Source: Pseudomonadota bacterium
GTDB taxonomy: Bacteria; Pseudomonadota; Alphaproteobacteria; Rhizobiales; Rhizobiaceae
Length of the DNA: 64,000 nt
Direction of reading: 5' to 3'
NCBI GenBank assembly: GCA_023457435.1
Contig: JAEWLS010000045.1
Span: 148,506-212,505 of the forward strand
Shown: positions 50,295 through 60,281 of the stretch, in pieces
Layout: each line of letters starts with the position of its first letter
How positions within the stretch are numbered: position 1 is the stretch's first letter
The notes under the pieces: model-generated
Databases searched by the model: none
What the model saw: the letters and a program-made list of their open reading frames with translations, nothing else
Told to the model about the DNA's origin: nothing
Position numbers and translations under genes: made by a program

Positions 50295-51233
50295 TCAGTA
50301 GTTCGCCCTCAGATCCATGCCGGCATAGAGACCGGCGACCTGTTCGCCATAGCCATTGAAGGGCAGCGTCGGCCGACGCGCGGCATTGAAGAACCCGCCC
50401 TCGCCGACGCGCGTTTCGTTGGCCTGGCTCCAGCGCGGATGATCGACTTCGGGATTGACGTTGGCGTAAAAGCCATACTCGTTCGAGGCCATTTGCGACC
50501 AGGTCGTCGGTGGCTGCTGCTCCACCAGCGTCATCTTGACGATCGACTTCACGCCCTTGAACCCGTACTTCCACGGCACGACGAGGCGTACAGGCGCGCC
50601 GTTCTGGTTGGGCAACGGCTCTCCGTACAGGCCGACCGCCAGGATGGCGAGCGGATGGCGTGCCTCATCGAGCCGCAATCCCTCGACATACGGCCACTCG
50701 AGCGGCTGGAAGAAGCCGCCCTGCCCCGGCATCTCGTCCGGCCGCACCACGGTCTCGAACGCGACGTACTTGGCGCTGCCGAGGGGCTCGACGCGATCGA
50801 GCAGCGCACTGAGCGGAAATCCGATCCATGGGATGACCATCGACCACGCCTCGACGCAGCGCATCCGGTAGACGCGCTCTTCGAGCGGCATTTTCAGAAG
50901 GTCGTCGTGATCGAGCGTCACCGGCTTGGCGACCATTCCACCGATCTCAAGTTTCCATGGCGTCGGCTTGAATTTTCCGGAGTTCGCGGCGGGATCGCCC
51001 TTGCCCGTGCCGAACTCGTAGAAGTTGTTGTAGGTGGTTACGTCCTTGAGACTGGTCTGCTTCTCGTCGGTGACGATGGCGCCAGGCTTGTAGGAAAGGG
51101 TCTGCGCCCATGCCGGAACGGCGCCAAGGGCAGCCGCAGCCGCGGCCCCGCCGAGGAACGCCCTTCGTCCGAAATAGACGCTCTGTGGCGTTATCTCGCT
51201 CGCTGGCAATGCCGGTATCCGATTGCTGGCCAT
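50295..51233 (-). CDS. msrP: MsrP, molybdopterin-dependent protein-methionine-sulfoxide reductase
   Basis: MsrP repairs oxidised Met in periplasmic proteins. The 312-residue protein has a Tat signal (GRRAFLGGAAAAAALGAVPA), the molybdenum Cys in YRMRCVEAW and the family RLVVPWKYGFKGVKSIVKM. It needs the Tat system encoded at 2803-4553. GGGAGAG precedes the ATG at 51233. Operon with msrQ. Confidence 0.95.
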   Translation of the reverse strand: MASNRIPALPASEITPQSVYFGRRAFLGGAAAAAALGAVPAWAQTLSYKPGAIVTDEKQTSLKDVTTYNNFYEFGTGKGDPAANSGKFKPTPWKLEIGGMVAKPVTLDHDDLLKMPLEERVYRMRCVEAWSMVIPWIGFPLSALLDRVEPLGSAKYVAFETVVRPDEMPGQGGFFQPLEWPYVEGLRLDEARHPLAILAVGLYGEPLPNQNGAPVRLVVPWKYGFKGVKSIVKMTLVEQQPPTTWSQMASNEYGFYANVNPEVDHPRWSQANETRVGEGGFFNAARRPTLPFNGYGEQVAGLYAGMDLRANY

Positions 51234-51327
51234 ATCCGCTCTCCCGTTCGTGCAGATGCGCATGCGCACAGTTACGCGTCCGGAATGCGCTTAGTTGAGC
51301 CTGCGTCGCACAAGACTTCGTGATCGC

Positions 51328-52275
51328 TCAGGCCCTCTCGACCGAGATGCGGTAGCGCGTCGACCAGATCTCGCCGGCCCTGAAACTGCGCCCACCGTCG
51401 ATCGCCCCGACGCCGTCGCGGGCTACGAAGCGCGCATCCAGAGGCTCCACCCCCAGCCCCTTGAATTGCCCATTCCAAGGTCTCTGCTTTCGTCCCCCGC
51501 CGGAAAGCCAGAACAGACATGTCGGGAACGCGACCGGATCCCACTCGAGCCGCACCGCGTAGCCGGCGAGCGGGTAGACGAGACGCAAGGTGCCGTCGAC
51601 GCCGAACAGCTGAAACGCCTCCTCCGTCCCCGCTTGGCAAAGCTCCGACAGCGACGATGTGCCGCCATCTGCAAGGGGCAGGCTGGAAATGTCGGTGACC
51701 CGCAATCCAGCCGCAAGACGCGAGACGCCGGGTTCGAAGACTGCCGGAAAGGTAAGCACGTGGCTGTAGGCGCCCTCCACCCGCAACTCCTTTCCGGCGT
51801 CCGGCAGACGCAGGATCGGATGCAGGCCGATCGCCAACTGACAGTCGCGGCGCGCCGTGACGGTCAAGTCGAGATTCACCGCGGGATGCCCGTGTATCCC
51901 CGACACCTCGCGCCGCAGACGCTCCACCGGCCGGTCAGCGGGGTAGATCACCTCCCATGTCGAGCTTGACGCCTCGGCACGCAGGAGGCGCCACAAATTG
52001 TCGGTGCCGTAGCCATGGACAATGGGGTCTGCGGCGCTCTTTCCGAAGGGAACGCACGGCCATTCGCCGCCAAGATGCCTCAAATGCGCCGGTATCGAGC
52101 GGTCGGCGGTAATGCCGGAGTCTTCATGCCACGGCGCCTCGGCCAGCGGGCGGATCACGCGGCTGTCGAGGTTGAGTTGAAGATGATGCAGCGCGGCGCC
52201 GAGCGGCCAGACCTCGCCCCTGCCATGGCTCCATTCGAGCGGATGGGGTTTTCCGGGAAGGTCGCTTGCGCTCAT
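51328..52275 (-). CDS. aldose 1-epimerase-like protein
   Basis: 315 residues, beta-rich throughout, with the mutarotase-like segments GRGEVWPLGAALHHLQL, LGGEWPCVPFGKSA, LTVTARRDCQLAIGLHPILRL and GGGRKQRPWNGQFKGLGVEP. The galactose-mutarotase fold is likely; substrate unknown. A longer frame to 52350 lacks start support. Confidence 0.65.
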   Translation of the reverse strand: MSASDLPGKPHPLEWSHGRGEVWPLGAALHHLQLNLDSRVIRPLAEAPWHEDSGITADRSIPAHLRHLGGEWPCVPFGKSAADPIVHGYGTDNLWRLLRAEASSSTWEVIYPADRPVERLRREVSGIHGHPAVNLDLTVTARRDCQLAIGLHPILRLPDAGKELRVEGAYSHVLTFPAVFEPGVSRLAAGLRVTDISSLPLADGGTSSLSELCQAGTEEAFQLFGVDGTLRLVYPLAGYAVRLEWDPVAFPTCLFWLSGGGRKQRPWNGQFKGLGVEPLDARFVARDGVGAIDGGRSFRAGEIWSTRYRISVERA

Positions 52276-52428
52276 GTCTGGAACCAATGCGGGAACAGGC
52301 AGTTGGCTATTCGAAGCGGCCCGTGTCAACCGGGCGCGACGGCAAGGCAAACGGATCGATTTTCCCGGTTTCCCGGTCCGGCCAACGAATTGGCAGACGA
52401 GTGTCTACCCCCGTCCGGGCCGCTTCCC

Positions 52429-53109
52429 TCAGGCCACCCGACCCGACACTGCATCAGCAGCGCTTCTGATCGCCGAGATATTGCCGCGATATGCGCCCTC
52501 GCCGCCCTTGAAGGCGGCCGCGCCGGCGACCAGCACATTTGCTCCGGCGGAGACGACTTTCGGAGCCGTCTCCGCGGTAATGCCGCCGTCGACCTCGATC
52601 AGGATCTCTCGCCCGGCGATCATCTGTTTCACGCGACGAACCTTCTCCACCATGGCGGGGATGAAGGCTTGGCCGCCGAAACCCGGATTGACCGTCATAA
52701 TCAGCACGAGGTCGACGCGGTCGAGGACGAACTCGATGGCGGTCTCCGGTGTCGACGGGTTGAGCGCCACGCCGGCCTTTTTGCCCAGAGACCGAATAGC
52801 CTGCAGCGAGCGGTCGAGATGCGGCCCCGCTTCGGCATGCACTGTGATGACGTCTGCGCCAGCCTCCGCGAAGGCCGCGAGATAGGCGTCGGTCGGCGAG
52901 ATCATCAGGTGGCAGTCAAAAACCTTATTCGTCCGGCTGCGGATTGCCTTGATGACCGGCGCGCCGAACGTGATGTTCGGCACGAAATGCCCGTCCATGA
53001 CGTCAAGATGGATCCAGTCGCCACCGGCATCGGCGATCGCTTCGACTTCCGCGCCGAGCCTGGAAAAATCCGCCGACAGGACGGAAGGGGCAATGATCGT
53101 GCGGGACAT
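52429..53109 (-). CDS. rpe: ribulose-phosphate 3-epimerase
   Basis: Rpe interconverts ribulose-5-P and xylulose-5-P. The 226-residue TIM barrel has the signatures IIAPSVLSADFSRLG, HLDVMDGHFVPNITFG, TVNPGFGGQAFI and EVDGGI, with metal-binding His/Asp residues in place. ATG at 53109 is used; the extra frame upstream is not conserved. The gap 52276-52428 holds no gene. Confidence 0.96.
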   Translation of the reverse strand: MSRTIIAPSVLSADFSRLGAEVEAIADAGGDWIHLDVMDGHFVPNITFGAPVIKAIRSRTNKVFDCHLMISPTDAYLAAFAEAGADVITVHAEAGPHLDRSLQAIRSLGKKAGVALNPSTPETAIEFVLDRVDLVLIMTVNPGFGGQAFIPAMVEKVRRVKQMIAGREILIEVDGGITAETAPKVVSAGANVLVAGAAAFKGGEGAYRGNISAIRSAADAVSGRVA

Positions 53110-53224
53110 GGCGGTTCTCGCTGCAGTTGCCGTGCGCATAGCGGCTCCCGTCGTCACTGTCGATGCCATTACACCGCCACGAAAAACGTGCTATGGCGCC
53201 GCCCTTCCCGCACCGGAACACAGT

Positions 53225-54544
53225 ATGACCGCCGCCGCGCCACGCATTTCCTTTGTCAGCCTGGGATGCCCGAAGGCACTCGTCGATTCCGAGCGCATTC
53301 TGACGCGCCTCCGTGCCGAAGGGTACGAGATTGCGCGCAAGCACGAGGGTGCCGACCTCGTGGTCGTGAACACCTGCGGCTTTCTCGACTCCGCGCGCGA
53401 CGAGTCGCTCGGCGCCATCGGCACAGCGCTCAGGGAAAACGGCAAGGTCATCGTTACCGGATGCATGGGCGCGACACCGGAACTCATCCGGGAAAAGCAT
53501 CCGAACGTGCTCGCGATAACGGGGCCGCAGGCCTACGAAAGCGTCATGGCCGCAGTCCACGAGGCGGCACCGCCCGCGCACGAGCCGTTCCTCGATCTGA
53601 TCCCGCCGCAGGGCGTGAAGCTCACGCCGCGCCATTATGCCTATCTGAAGATCTCCGAAGGCTGCAACAATCGCTGTACCTTCTGCATCATACCCGCACT
53701 GCGCGGCGATCTGGCGTCGCGTCCGGCGGGCGACGTCCTGCGCGAGGCAGAGCGCCTCGTGAAGGCCGGCGTGAAGGAGCTTCTGGTCGTCTCGCAAGAC
53801 ACATCCGCCTATGGCGTCGACGTGAAGTACGCGCCGAGCATGTGGCAGGATCGCGAGGTGCGCACACGCTTCTACGATCTGTCGCGCGAACTTGGCGAGC
53901 TCGGCGCGTGGATACGCCTCCACTACGTCTACCCCTATCCGCATGTCGACGAAGTCATACCGCTGATGGCGGACGGAAAGGTGTTGCCGTATCTGGACAT
54001 TCCGTTCCAGCACGCTTCGCACGCGGTGCTGAAATCGATGCGCCGCCCGGGACACCAGGAGAAGACGCTCGAGCGGATCCGCAAGTGGCGCGAGTCCTGT
54101 CCGGACCTCGCCATCCGCTCGACGTTCATCGTCGGCTTTCCCGGCGAGACGGAGGAAGATTTCGAAACCCTCCTTTCTTTCGTCGATGACGCGAAGATCG
54201 ATCGCGCCGGCTGCTTCAAGTACGAGCCGGTGAAGGGCGCGCGGTCGGAGGAGATGGGCCTGCCGCAGGTGCCCCAGGAGGTTAAGGAAAGCCGCTGGCA
54301 TCGTTTCATGCAGCGACAGCAGAAAGTCTCCGAGCAGTTGCAGCGGAAGAAGGTCGGCAAACGGCTTCAGGTCATCGTCGACGAGGCAAATGGGACCGTC
54401 GGCAAGGGACGAACGAAGTATGACGCACCGGAGATCGACGGTGGCGTTCACATCCAGTCGCGCCGTCCGCTGCGCGCGGGAGAATTCGTCACGGTAAAGG
54501 TTGACCGAGCCGACGCGTACGATCTCTACGGTACTGCCGTCTGA
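53225..54544 (+). CDS. rimO: ribosomal protein S12 methylthiotransferase
   Basis: RimO is a radical-SAM enzyme that methylthiolates Asp89 of ribosomal protein S12. The 439-residue protein has the N-terminal UPF0004 domain (SFVSLGCPKALVDSERIL), the radical-SAM cluster motif EGCNNRCTFCIIPALRG and a C-terminal TRAM domain. It starts 115 bp from rpe, divergently, and ends directly against the next gene's stop. Confidence 0.95.
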   Translation: MTAAAPRISFVSLGCPKALVDSERILTRLRAEGYEIARKHEGADLVVVNTCGFLDSARDESLGAIGTALRENGKVIVTGCMGATPELIREKHPNVLAITGPQAYESVMAAVHEAAPPAHEPFLDLIPPQGVKLTPRHYAYLKISEGCNNRCTFCIIPALRGDLASRPAGDVLREAERLVKAGVKELLVVSQDTSAYGVDVKYAPSMWQDREVRTRFYDLSRELGELGAWIRLHYVYPYPHVDEVIPLMADGKVLPYLDIPFQHASHAVLKSMRRPGHQEKTLERIRKWRESCPDLAIRSTFIVGFPGETEEDFETLLSFVDDAKIDRAGCFKYEPVKGARSEEMGLPQVPQEVKESRWHRFMQRQQKVSEQLQRKKVGKRLQVIVDEANGTVGKGRTKYDAPEIDGGVHIQSRRPLRAGEFVTVKVDRADAYDLYGTAV

Positions 54545-55378
54545 TCAGGCGGCGAAACCGTTCAGCAATTCCTCTCGGCCGATACGGCCGAGGATCAGCG
54601 AACGCTTCCACAGGCGCAGGTCCTGCGCGTCGTCCTCGCCATCGACGGTGAAGCGGTCGAGTTCCATCCACCCCCGGTCGGTCTCCGCGAACACGCCGCC
54701 GCCGCCGGCGCTGACCAGCGCGACGCCGCCTGCAACATCCCACAGATTCGGGGCTTCGAAGCGGGCGGCTTCAAGCAACCCCGCAGCGACGAATGCGCAT
54801 TCGATGGCCGCGGAACCGGTCTTGCGCGTTTCCCAGCCAAGCTTTGCGCCGGCAAGCGCGCTTGGCACTCCTGCAAGACGACGACGAACGTCCGGATTGG
54901 TTCGCGGCGTCACCTTGTCGGCGTCGAACCAGAGCGCGCCGCCTTCCGCGGCGTGATAGACGCCGGCGCGTAGAGCGTGGCTCGTGGAACACCAGACCGC
55001 CCCCGCTATCGCTCTGCCGCGATAAAGAACCCCGATTGTTGCCGCGCAAAGAGGAAAGCCGTTGACGAAATTGGTCGTGCCATCGATTGGGTCTACTGCC
55101 CATATGAAATCGCTTCCGAGCGCAGGACGCTCCGAGAACTCTTCGCCGATGATGTCGTGATCGGGAAACTTCTCGGCCAGGCGCTGCCGGATAAGCTCCT
55201 CGACGCGACCGTCAACCTCTGAGACGGGATCGCGCCAGAGTTCCTTGCGGTCGTCGGGACCCTTGTATTTGACCGACATGAGGCCGCCGAGCGCCGAGGT
55301 AATCTCGGCGCCAGCGAGTGTCGCGAGGCTGACGGCCTCGCGCTCGATGTCGTCCAGGAGTTCGGGGTCGACACTCAT
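54545..55378 (-). CDS. inositol monophosphatase-family protein
   Basis: 277 residues with the family metal motifs IIGEEFSER, WAVDPIDGTTNFVNGFPLC and NLWDVAGGVAL. Substrates of the family include inositol phosphate, PAP and fructose bisphosphate. Its start overlaps the lipid kinase stop, so both may act on phospho-lipid headgroups. It converges with rimO with no spacer. Confidence 0.9.
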   Translation of the reverse strand: MSVDPELLDDIEREAVSLATLAGAEITSALGGLMSVKYKGPDDRKELWRDPVSEVDGRVEELIRQRLAEKFPDHDIIGEEFSERPALGSDFIWAVDPIDGTTNFVNGFPLCAATIGVLYRGRAIAGAVWCSTSHALRAGVYHAAEGGALWFDADKVTPRTNPDVRRRLAGVPSALAGAKLGWETRKTGSAAIECAFVAAGLLEAARFEAPNLWDVAGGVALVSAGGGGVFAETDRGWMELDRFTVDGEDDAQDLRLWKRSLILGRIGREELLNGFAA

Positions 55379-56277
55379 ACCTCTGCCCTCGTTGCTCGCG
55401 GGTCGCCGCCTTTCGGAATCAGCACCTCGATGGCACTCTCGCCAGCCGAGAGCGACAGCTTGCGGCGCTTCTTGGGCTTATCCTGGAAGGCGTCATCCAC
55501 TCGCAGCGGCGGGTCGCCGTCCCAGGTGAACGTCAGGCATTCGCATGAGACCCGCTCGATCGGAGCCGCGCCCTTCTCGGGCTCGTGTAGCCACGACGCG
55601 AAGTCGAGGCGGCGCTCTTCATGTACAAGCACGAGTTCGAAGCGCCCGTCGGTGATGTCGGCCTCCGGGACCATCGGCAGGCGCGGTCCGCAATAGCCGT
55701 GCAGCAATGCCTCAACCGCAAGGAACCGGCCTTCGACCTGTTTGCCGTCGGCTTCGAGTTGCAAGTCGAATGCCTCGAATTCTTCGACCGCCTTCTTGAG
55801 CTTGCGTCGGGCTTTGGCGACCCGCGCGTCGCCGATGAGGTCGGCAGCGGTAGTGTCGAGCGTGAGCGAGGCTATGACGCCGAGACCCACCGCCTCGACA
55901 AATCGTACCGGCCTGTCCTCGAGCCCCTCTATTATGCCGATCTCCATGCGGCAGCGGTGCGCGCCCGACAGGGCCCGCGCGAAAGCCTCGGCGTCGAACG
56001 CCGTGTCGAGTGAGTGGGCAATGTTATTGGAGGTGCCGAGCGGAAGCACCGCGAGCGGCACGTCGGTATCGAGGAGCTGTAGCGCCAGGTTGGCCACCGT
56101 GCCGTCGCCGCCGCCCGACATGGCAACATCCGCGCGGTCGAGATGATCGCGCAGCTTATGCTGCTTCGAGTTCAGATAGATCACCTCATGACCCGCATCG
56201 GTAAGTGTTCCGATGAGGTTCAGGCGGTCGTGATCGCCTATGCCGGCGGTGGGATTATGGAATAGGAGGACGCGCAT
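55375..56277 (-). CDS. diacylglycerol/lipid kinase-family protein
   Basis: 300 residues with the DAGK catalytic pattern: MRVLLFHNPTAGIGDHDRL, then SGGGDGTVANLALQLL (nucleotide site) and LPLGTSNNIAHSLD. It phosphorylates a lipid, probably diacylglycerol or a sphingoid analogue. The start is ATG at 56277. Coupled to the monophosphatase. Confidence 0.88.
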   Translation of the reverse strand: MRVLLFHNPTAGIGDHDRLNLIGTLTDAGHEVIYLNSKQHKLRDHLDRADVAMSGGGDGTVANLALQLLDTDVPLAVLPLGTSNNIAHSLDTAFDAEAFARALSGAHRCRMEIGIIEGLEDRPVRFVEAVGLGVIASLTLDTTAADLIGDARVAKARRKLKKAVEEFEAFDLQLEADGKQVEGRFLAVEALLHGYCGPRLPMVPEADITDGRFELVLVHEERRLDFASWLHEPEKGAAPIERVSCECLTFTWDGDPPLRVDDAFQDKPKKRRKLSLSAGESAIEVLIPKGGDPRATRAEV

Positions 56278-56312
56278 CGCCCTGCAACGCGCGTCCGCCG
56301 AATTGGCTCCGG

Positions 56313-56969
56313 TCAACCGTCCTGAGGCGCCGTGCCAGGATGCGCGTTCTGGAAATAAGGGGTCTTCATTGCCAGGTCGTAGTCGATCTTCTGCGCCCGC
56401 GCATAGGCCGGCCGGTTCATCACCCGTTCCAGATACGCTTCGAAGGGTGGCAGCTTCGGCAGAACGTTCAGCACCGTCATCGTGAAATGCACCGCCGAGG
56501 CGAGCTGCGTATCCGCCGCCGTGAAGCGTTTGCCGGCGGCAAAGTCGTGCGCGCTGAGATGACGCTCGACATTGGCAACCAGGTCTTCGAACAAGCCAAA
56601 GGAATAGTCGTTGCTCTTGTAGACGAGTCCCTGCGCCCTGGCCGAAATCGCCGGGTCGAATACCGAGTCCGTGTACACGCTCCAGGTCAGAAAACGCGCG
56701 CGGTCGGGATCGCCGGGCGCCACGTTGAGACCGGCCTGCGGGAACGTTTCTGCGAGGTACAGGGTGATCGCAGCGCGCTCCGTAACGACCGTGCCGTCAT
56801 GCTCGATCGCTGGCACCTTCTTGTTCGGTTGGATCTTGCGATAGGCATACGGAGCACCGCCTTTTCCACGGATGTCTTCATGCACTAGCACGTAATCCGT
56901 TCCGAGCTCTTCGAGCAGCCAGACAACGCCTGAACCGCGCGACCATGGTGCATGGTGGAACCTGAGCAT
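56313..56969 (-). CDS. glutathione S-transferase
   Basis: 218 residues: the thioredoxin-like N-terminal domain LRFHHAPWSRGSGVVWLLEE, KKVPAIEHDGTVVTERAAIT (cis-Pro and the GSH gamma-glutamyl contact) and the all-helical C-terminal domain with FTAADTQLASAVHF. Substrate unknown. Confidence 0.9.
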   Translation of the reverse strand: MLRFHHAPWSRGSGVVWLLEELGTDYVLVHEDIRGKGGAPYAYRKIQPNKKVPAIEHDGTVVTERAAITLYLAETFPQAGLNVAPGDPDRARFLTWSVYTDSVFDPAISARAQGLVYKSNDYSFGLFEDLVANVERHLSAHDFAAGKRFTAADTQLASAVHFTMTVLNVLPKLPPFEAYLERVMNRPAYARAQKIDYDLAMKTPYFQNAHPGTAPQDG

Positions 56970-57083
56970 CGCTTCGTCTCCTTCTCGAAAGCTCGACCAT
57001 GAGACACTAGCACTTGCCTCCTGACACCGGCGTGTCATCAGCAATTGTCAGCAGATGCGCGCTGAAACCTAGGCGTACAAACG

Positions 57084-57105
57084 AAAAGGGCGCCCCAAGG
57101 CGCCC
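57084..57105 (-). terminator. rho-independent terminator of the BMP ABC operon
   Basis: On the - strand GGGCGCC-TTGG-GGCGCCC is followed by TTTTCG. It lies 24 bp after the last gene of the operon. Confidence 0.85.
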
Positions 57106-57128
57106 TCCTCTGTCAGTATGGCCAGGCC

Positions 57129-58196
57129 TCAGTTCGGCAACTTGTCGTCGACGCCTGCGACATAGAAGTTGAGGCCGAGCAGCGTGCCATTGTCGGCGAC
57201 CTCGCCGGCCTTCAGCCACTCCGAGCCATCCTGCTTCTTGATCGGACCCGTGAACGGCTCGAAGCCACCCTTGATCTTGGCCTCGGTCTCCTCGGCAAGC
57301 TTCTTCACGTCGTCGGGCATGTTGGTGTAAGGCGCCATGACCACATGGCCTTCCTTCATGCCGCCCCAGACGTCCTGCTGCTTCCAGGTACCATCGGCGA
57401 CAGCCTTGACGCGCTCGACGTAGTACGGACCCCAATTGTCGATGATCGAGGTCAGCTGCGTGTCCTTGGCGAAGGCGATCATGTCCGACGCCTGGCCGAA
57501 GGCCTTGATGCCGCGCTCGGCGGCGACCTGGATGGCCGCGGTCGAATCGGTGTGCTGGGTGATGATGTCGACGCCCTGGTCGATCAGCGCCTTGGCGGCG
57601 TCCGCTTCCTTGCCCGGGTCGAACCAGGTGTTCGCCCACACCACCTTGACCTTGAAGTCCGGGTTGACGGTCTGCGCGCCGAGAACGAACGCGTTGATAC
57701 CCATAACGACTTCCGGGATCGGGAACGAGGCGATGTAGCCGGCGACGCCCGCCTTGGACATCTTCGCTGCGATCACGCCCTGCACGTAGCGGCCTTCATG
57801 GAACTTCGAGTTGTAGGTCGAGACGTTCGGATGGTCGCGCTTGTAGCCGGTCGCATGCTCGAACTTCACGTCCGGGAAATTGCCGGCAACCTTGTTGGTC
57901 GGGTCCATGTAGCCGAACGAGGTTGTGAAGATGATCTTGCAGCCTGACCGCGCAAGGCGCTCGAGAGAGCGCTCCGCGTCGGCGCTTTCCGGGACGCTTT
58001 CGAGGAACACGGTCTCGACCTTGTCGCCGAGCTCGGCCTCGACCTGCTTGCGGCCCTGGTCGTGCTGATACGACCAGCCGAAGTCGCCTGTCGGCCCGAT
58101 ATAGATCCAGCACGCCTTCGTCTTATCCTGCGCGCTTGCGCCGCCCGCGACGAGCATGGCGCCCGTGGCTGCAAGCGCGAAAAGCAGTTTCTTCAT
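57129..58196 (-). CDS. BMP-family ABC transporter substrate-binding protein
   Basis: 355 residues with signal peptide MKKLLFALAATGAMLVAGGA and the PnrA/BMP order: GPTGDFGWSYQHDQGRK, GVDIITQHTDSTAAIQVAAE and the later NGTLLGLNFYV. BMP-type proteins bind purine nucleosides in Gram-positive bacteria and Treponema; here the ligand is inferred. GAGGA precedes the ATG. Last gene of a four-gene importer operon. Confidence 0.9.
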   Translation of the reverse strand: MKKLLFALAATGAMLVAGGASAQDKTKACWIYIGPTGDFGWSYQHDQGRKQVEAELGDKVETVFLESVPESADAERSLERLARSGCKIIFTTSFGYMDPTNKVAGNFPDVKFEHATGYKRDHPNVSTYNSKFHEGRYVQGVIAAKMSKAGVAGYIASFPIPEVVMGINAFVLGAQTVNPDFKVKVVWANTWFDPGKEADAAKALIDQGVDIITQHTDSTAAIQVAAERGIKAFGQASDMIAFAKDTQLTSIIDNWGPYYVERVKAVADGTWKQQDVWGGMKEGHVVMAPYTNMPDDVKKLAEETEAKIKGGFEPFTGPIKKQDGSEWLKAGEVADNGTLLGLNFYVAGVDDKLPN

Positions 58197-58267
58197 CGTG
58201 TTCGTCCTCTGAACAGTTTCACAAATTGACGTCGATCGCCGGGGCGACATCCCATCTTGTTGGTTTT

Positions 58268-59188
58268 CTAGCGATCCGGAACAAACGGCTGCCCCAGCGA
58301 GGCCGGTGTGTTCATCATCGTCAGTCGCCTGTTCCGCGAGATTAGAACGAGGACGAGGATCGTCGCCAGATAGGGAAGCGAAGAAAGTAGCTGCGACGGT
58401 ATGCCGAAGCCGAGCGCCTGGGCATGCAGCTGGCCGATCGTCACGCCGCCGAACAGGTAGGCGCCGGCGAGAACGCGCCACGGCCGCCACGACGCGAACA
58501 CGACCAGCGCCAGCGCGATCCAGCCACGTCCGGCTGTCATGTTCTCGACCCACTGCGGCACGTAGACCAGCGACAGATAGCCACCGGCGAGCCCGGCGCA
58601 GGCGCCGCCGAACAGCACGGCGAGGTAGCGTATGCGGATGACCTTGATACCAAGCGCGTGGGCACTCTTGTGGCTGTCGCCGACCGAACGCAGGGTCAGG
58701 CCGGCCCGGGTTCTGAACAGGAACCACGAGACGCCGACGACGAGAAAGATCGAGATGTAGAAGATCGGATCCTGTCCGAAGATCAGCCGCCCGACGAGCG
58801 GAAGGTCGCTCAGGTAGGGTATCTGCAACACCTGCATCTTGACGCCCGGCAGGCCGACGAAACCTTCGCCCAGCATGCCCGAAAGCCCGAGCCCGAGCAG
58901 CGTCAGGGCGAGGCCCGTCGCCACCTGGTTTGTCACCAGCGTCAGTGTCAGGAAGCCGAACAGCAGCGAAAAGACGGCGCCGGTGAGGATCGAAGCGAGC
59001 ACGCCGAGCCATGCGGAGCCCGTGAGGTAGGCAATGGCGAATCCCGCGACGGCGCCCATGACCATCATGCCCTCGACGCCGAGATTGAGCACGCCGGAAC
59101 GCTCGACGACCAGTTCGCCCATGGCCGCGATCAGCAGCGGCGTTGCGGCGGTCGCGATCGTCAGCAGGATTGCTTCAACCATGCCCAC
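58268..59188 (-). CDS. ABC transporter permease (BPD_transp_2)
   Basis: 306 residues and about eight to ten TM helices with GVLNLGVEGMMVMGAVAGF, the family EAA-like stretch VRIRYLAVLFGGACAGLAGG. One of two permeases of the BMP-type importer; overlaps the other permease by 14 bases. Confidence 0.9.
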   Translation of the reverse strand: MGMVEAILLTIATAATPLLIAAMGELVVERSGVLNLGVEGMMVMGAVAGFAIAYLTGSAWLGVLASILTGAVFSLLFGFLTLTLVTNQVATGLALTLLGLGLSGMLGEGFVGLPGVKMQVLQIPYLSDLPLVGRLIFGQDPIFYISIFLVVGVSWFLFRTRAGLTLRSVGDSHKSAHALGIKVIRIRYLAVLFGGACAGLAGGYLSLVYVPQWVENMTAGRGWIALALVVFASWRPWRVLAGAYLFGGVTIGQLHAQALGFGIPSQLLSSLPYLATILVLVLISRNRRLTMMNTPASLGQPFVPDR

Positions 59189-60281
59189 GGGCGACCTCCC
59201 CGGCCGGAGCCGCAGCTGCGGGCCGCACGAGGCGGATCCGGTAGTGGATGAGCATGTCGCAGGCGAGCACGAAGAACAGGATCATGCCCTGGAAGGCGCG
59301 CACCACCTTGTCGGAGACGCCGATCGAAATCTGCGCCGCTTCGCCGCCGAGATAGGTGAGCGCCAGGATAAGGCCGGCCGCGACTATGCCGAGCGGGTTC
59401 AAGCGCCCGAGAAACGCGACGATGATGGCGGTGAAGCCGTAGCCAGTCGTGAACGACGGCCGCAGCTGCCCGACGGCCCCGGAGATCTCCGAGATTCCGG
59501 CAAGTCCGGCAAGCCCGCCAGATACCAGAAACGCGAAGAAGACCATCTTGGCGCGCGAGAAGCCGGCGAAGCGCCCGGCTCGCGGGCTTTGCCCGAGAAC
59601 CTTGACCTCGAACCCCTTCAGCGTCCGCGACAGCATGAACCAGACCACGACCGCGGCGACGATCGCGAAGATGAAGCCCCAGTGCGCGCGGCCGGAATCG
59701 GGCCAGATCTCCGGGAGCTCGGCCCAGGCGTGGAAACTGCGCGTTTCAGGGAAGTTGAAGCCCTGCGGGTTGCGCCACGGGCCGCGGATCAGCCAGTCGA
59801 GGAAAAGCTGCGCGACGTAGACCAGCATCAGGCTGGTAAGGATTTCGTTGGTGTTGAAGCGGACTTTCAGCCAGGCCGGAATGGCGCCGTATGCCGCCCC
59901 GCCGGCGATCCCCATCAGCAGCATCAGCGGCAGGACAAGGAAGTTCTGGAAGGTCGGGAACATGACCGGCAGGATCGAGCCGGTAATCGCGCCGATGATG
60001 AATTGGCCCTCGGCGCCGATATTCCAGTTGTTGGAGAGGTAGCAGACCGACAGACCGACGGCGATGAGGATGAGCGGCGCGGCCTTCACCGCGAGTTCGT
60101 GCAGCGACCACACTTCGCGCAGCGGATCGATGAAGTAGTAGTACAGCGCCGTCGCCGGGTTCTTGCCGAGGAAGACGAACAGGATCGCGCCCGCGACCAG
60201 CGTCAGCGCCAGAGCGATGAACGGCGACAGCAGACTGAACACCGTCGATGTCTGCGCGCGCCGGACGAGTTCGATGCGCAT
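59175..60281 (-). CDS. ABC transporter permease (BPD_transp_2)
   Basis: 368 residues, about nine TM helices; NNWNIGAEGQFIIGAITGS and FSRAKMVFFAFLVSGGLAGL are typical. Forms the membrane heterodimer with the next permease. Its start overlaps the ATPase stop by one base. Confidence 0.9.
   Translation of the reverse strand: MRIELVRRAQTSTVFSLLSPFIALALTLVAGAILFVFLGKNPATALYYYFIDPLREVWSLHELAVKAAPLILIAVGLSVCYLSNNWNIGAEGQFIIGAITGSILPVMFPTFQNFLVLPLMLLMGIAGGAAYGAIPAWLKVRFNTNEILTSLMLVYVAQLFLDWLIRGPWRNPQGFNFPETRSFHAWAELPEIWPDSGRAHWGFIFAIVAAVVVWFMLSRTLKGFEVKVLGQSPRAGRFAGFSRAKMVFFAFLVSGGLAGLAGISEISGAVGQLRPSFTTGYGFTAIIVAFLGRLNPLGIVAAGLILALTYLGGEAAQISIGVSDKVVRAFQGMILFFVLACDMLIHYRIRLVRPAAAAPAGEVARGHG

Noticed and set aside
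57129..59012. A 627-codon version of the BMP binding protein
   Set aside because: The extra N-terminal part is a shadow of the permease gene; the signal peptide starts at 58196.
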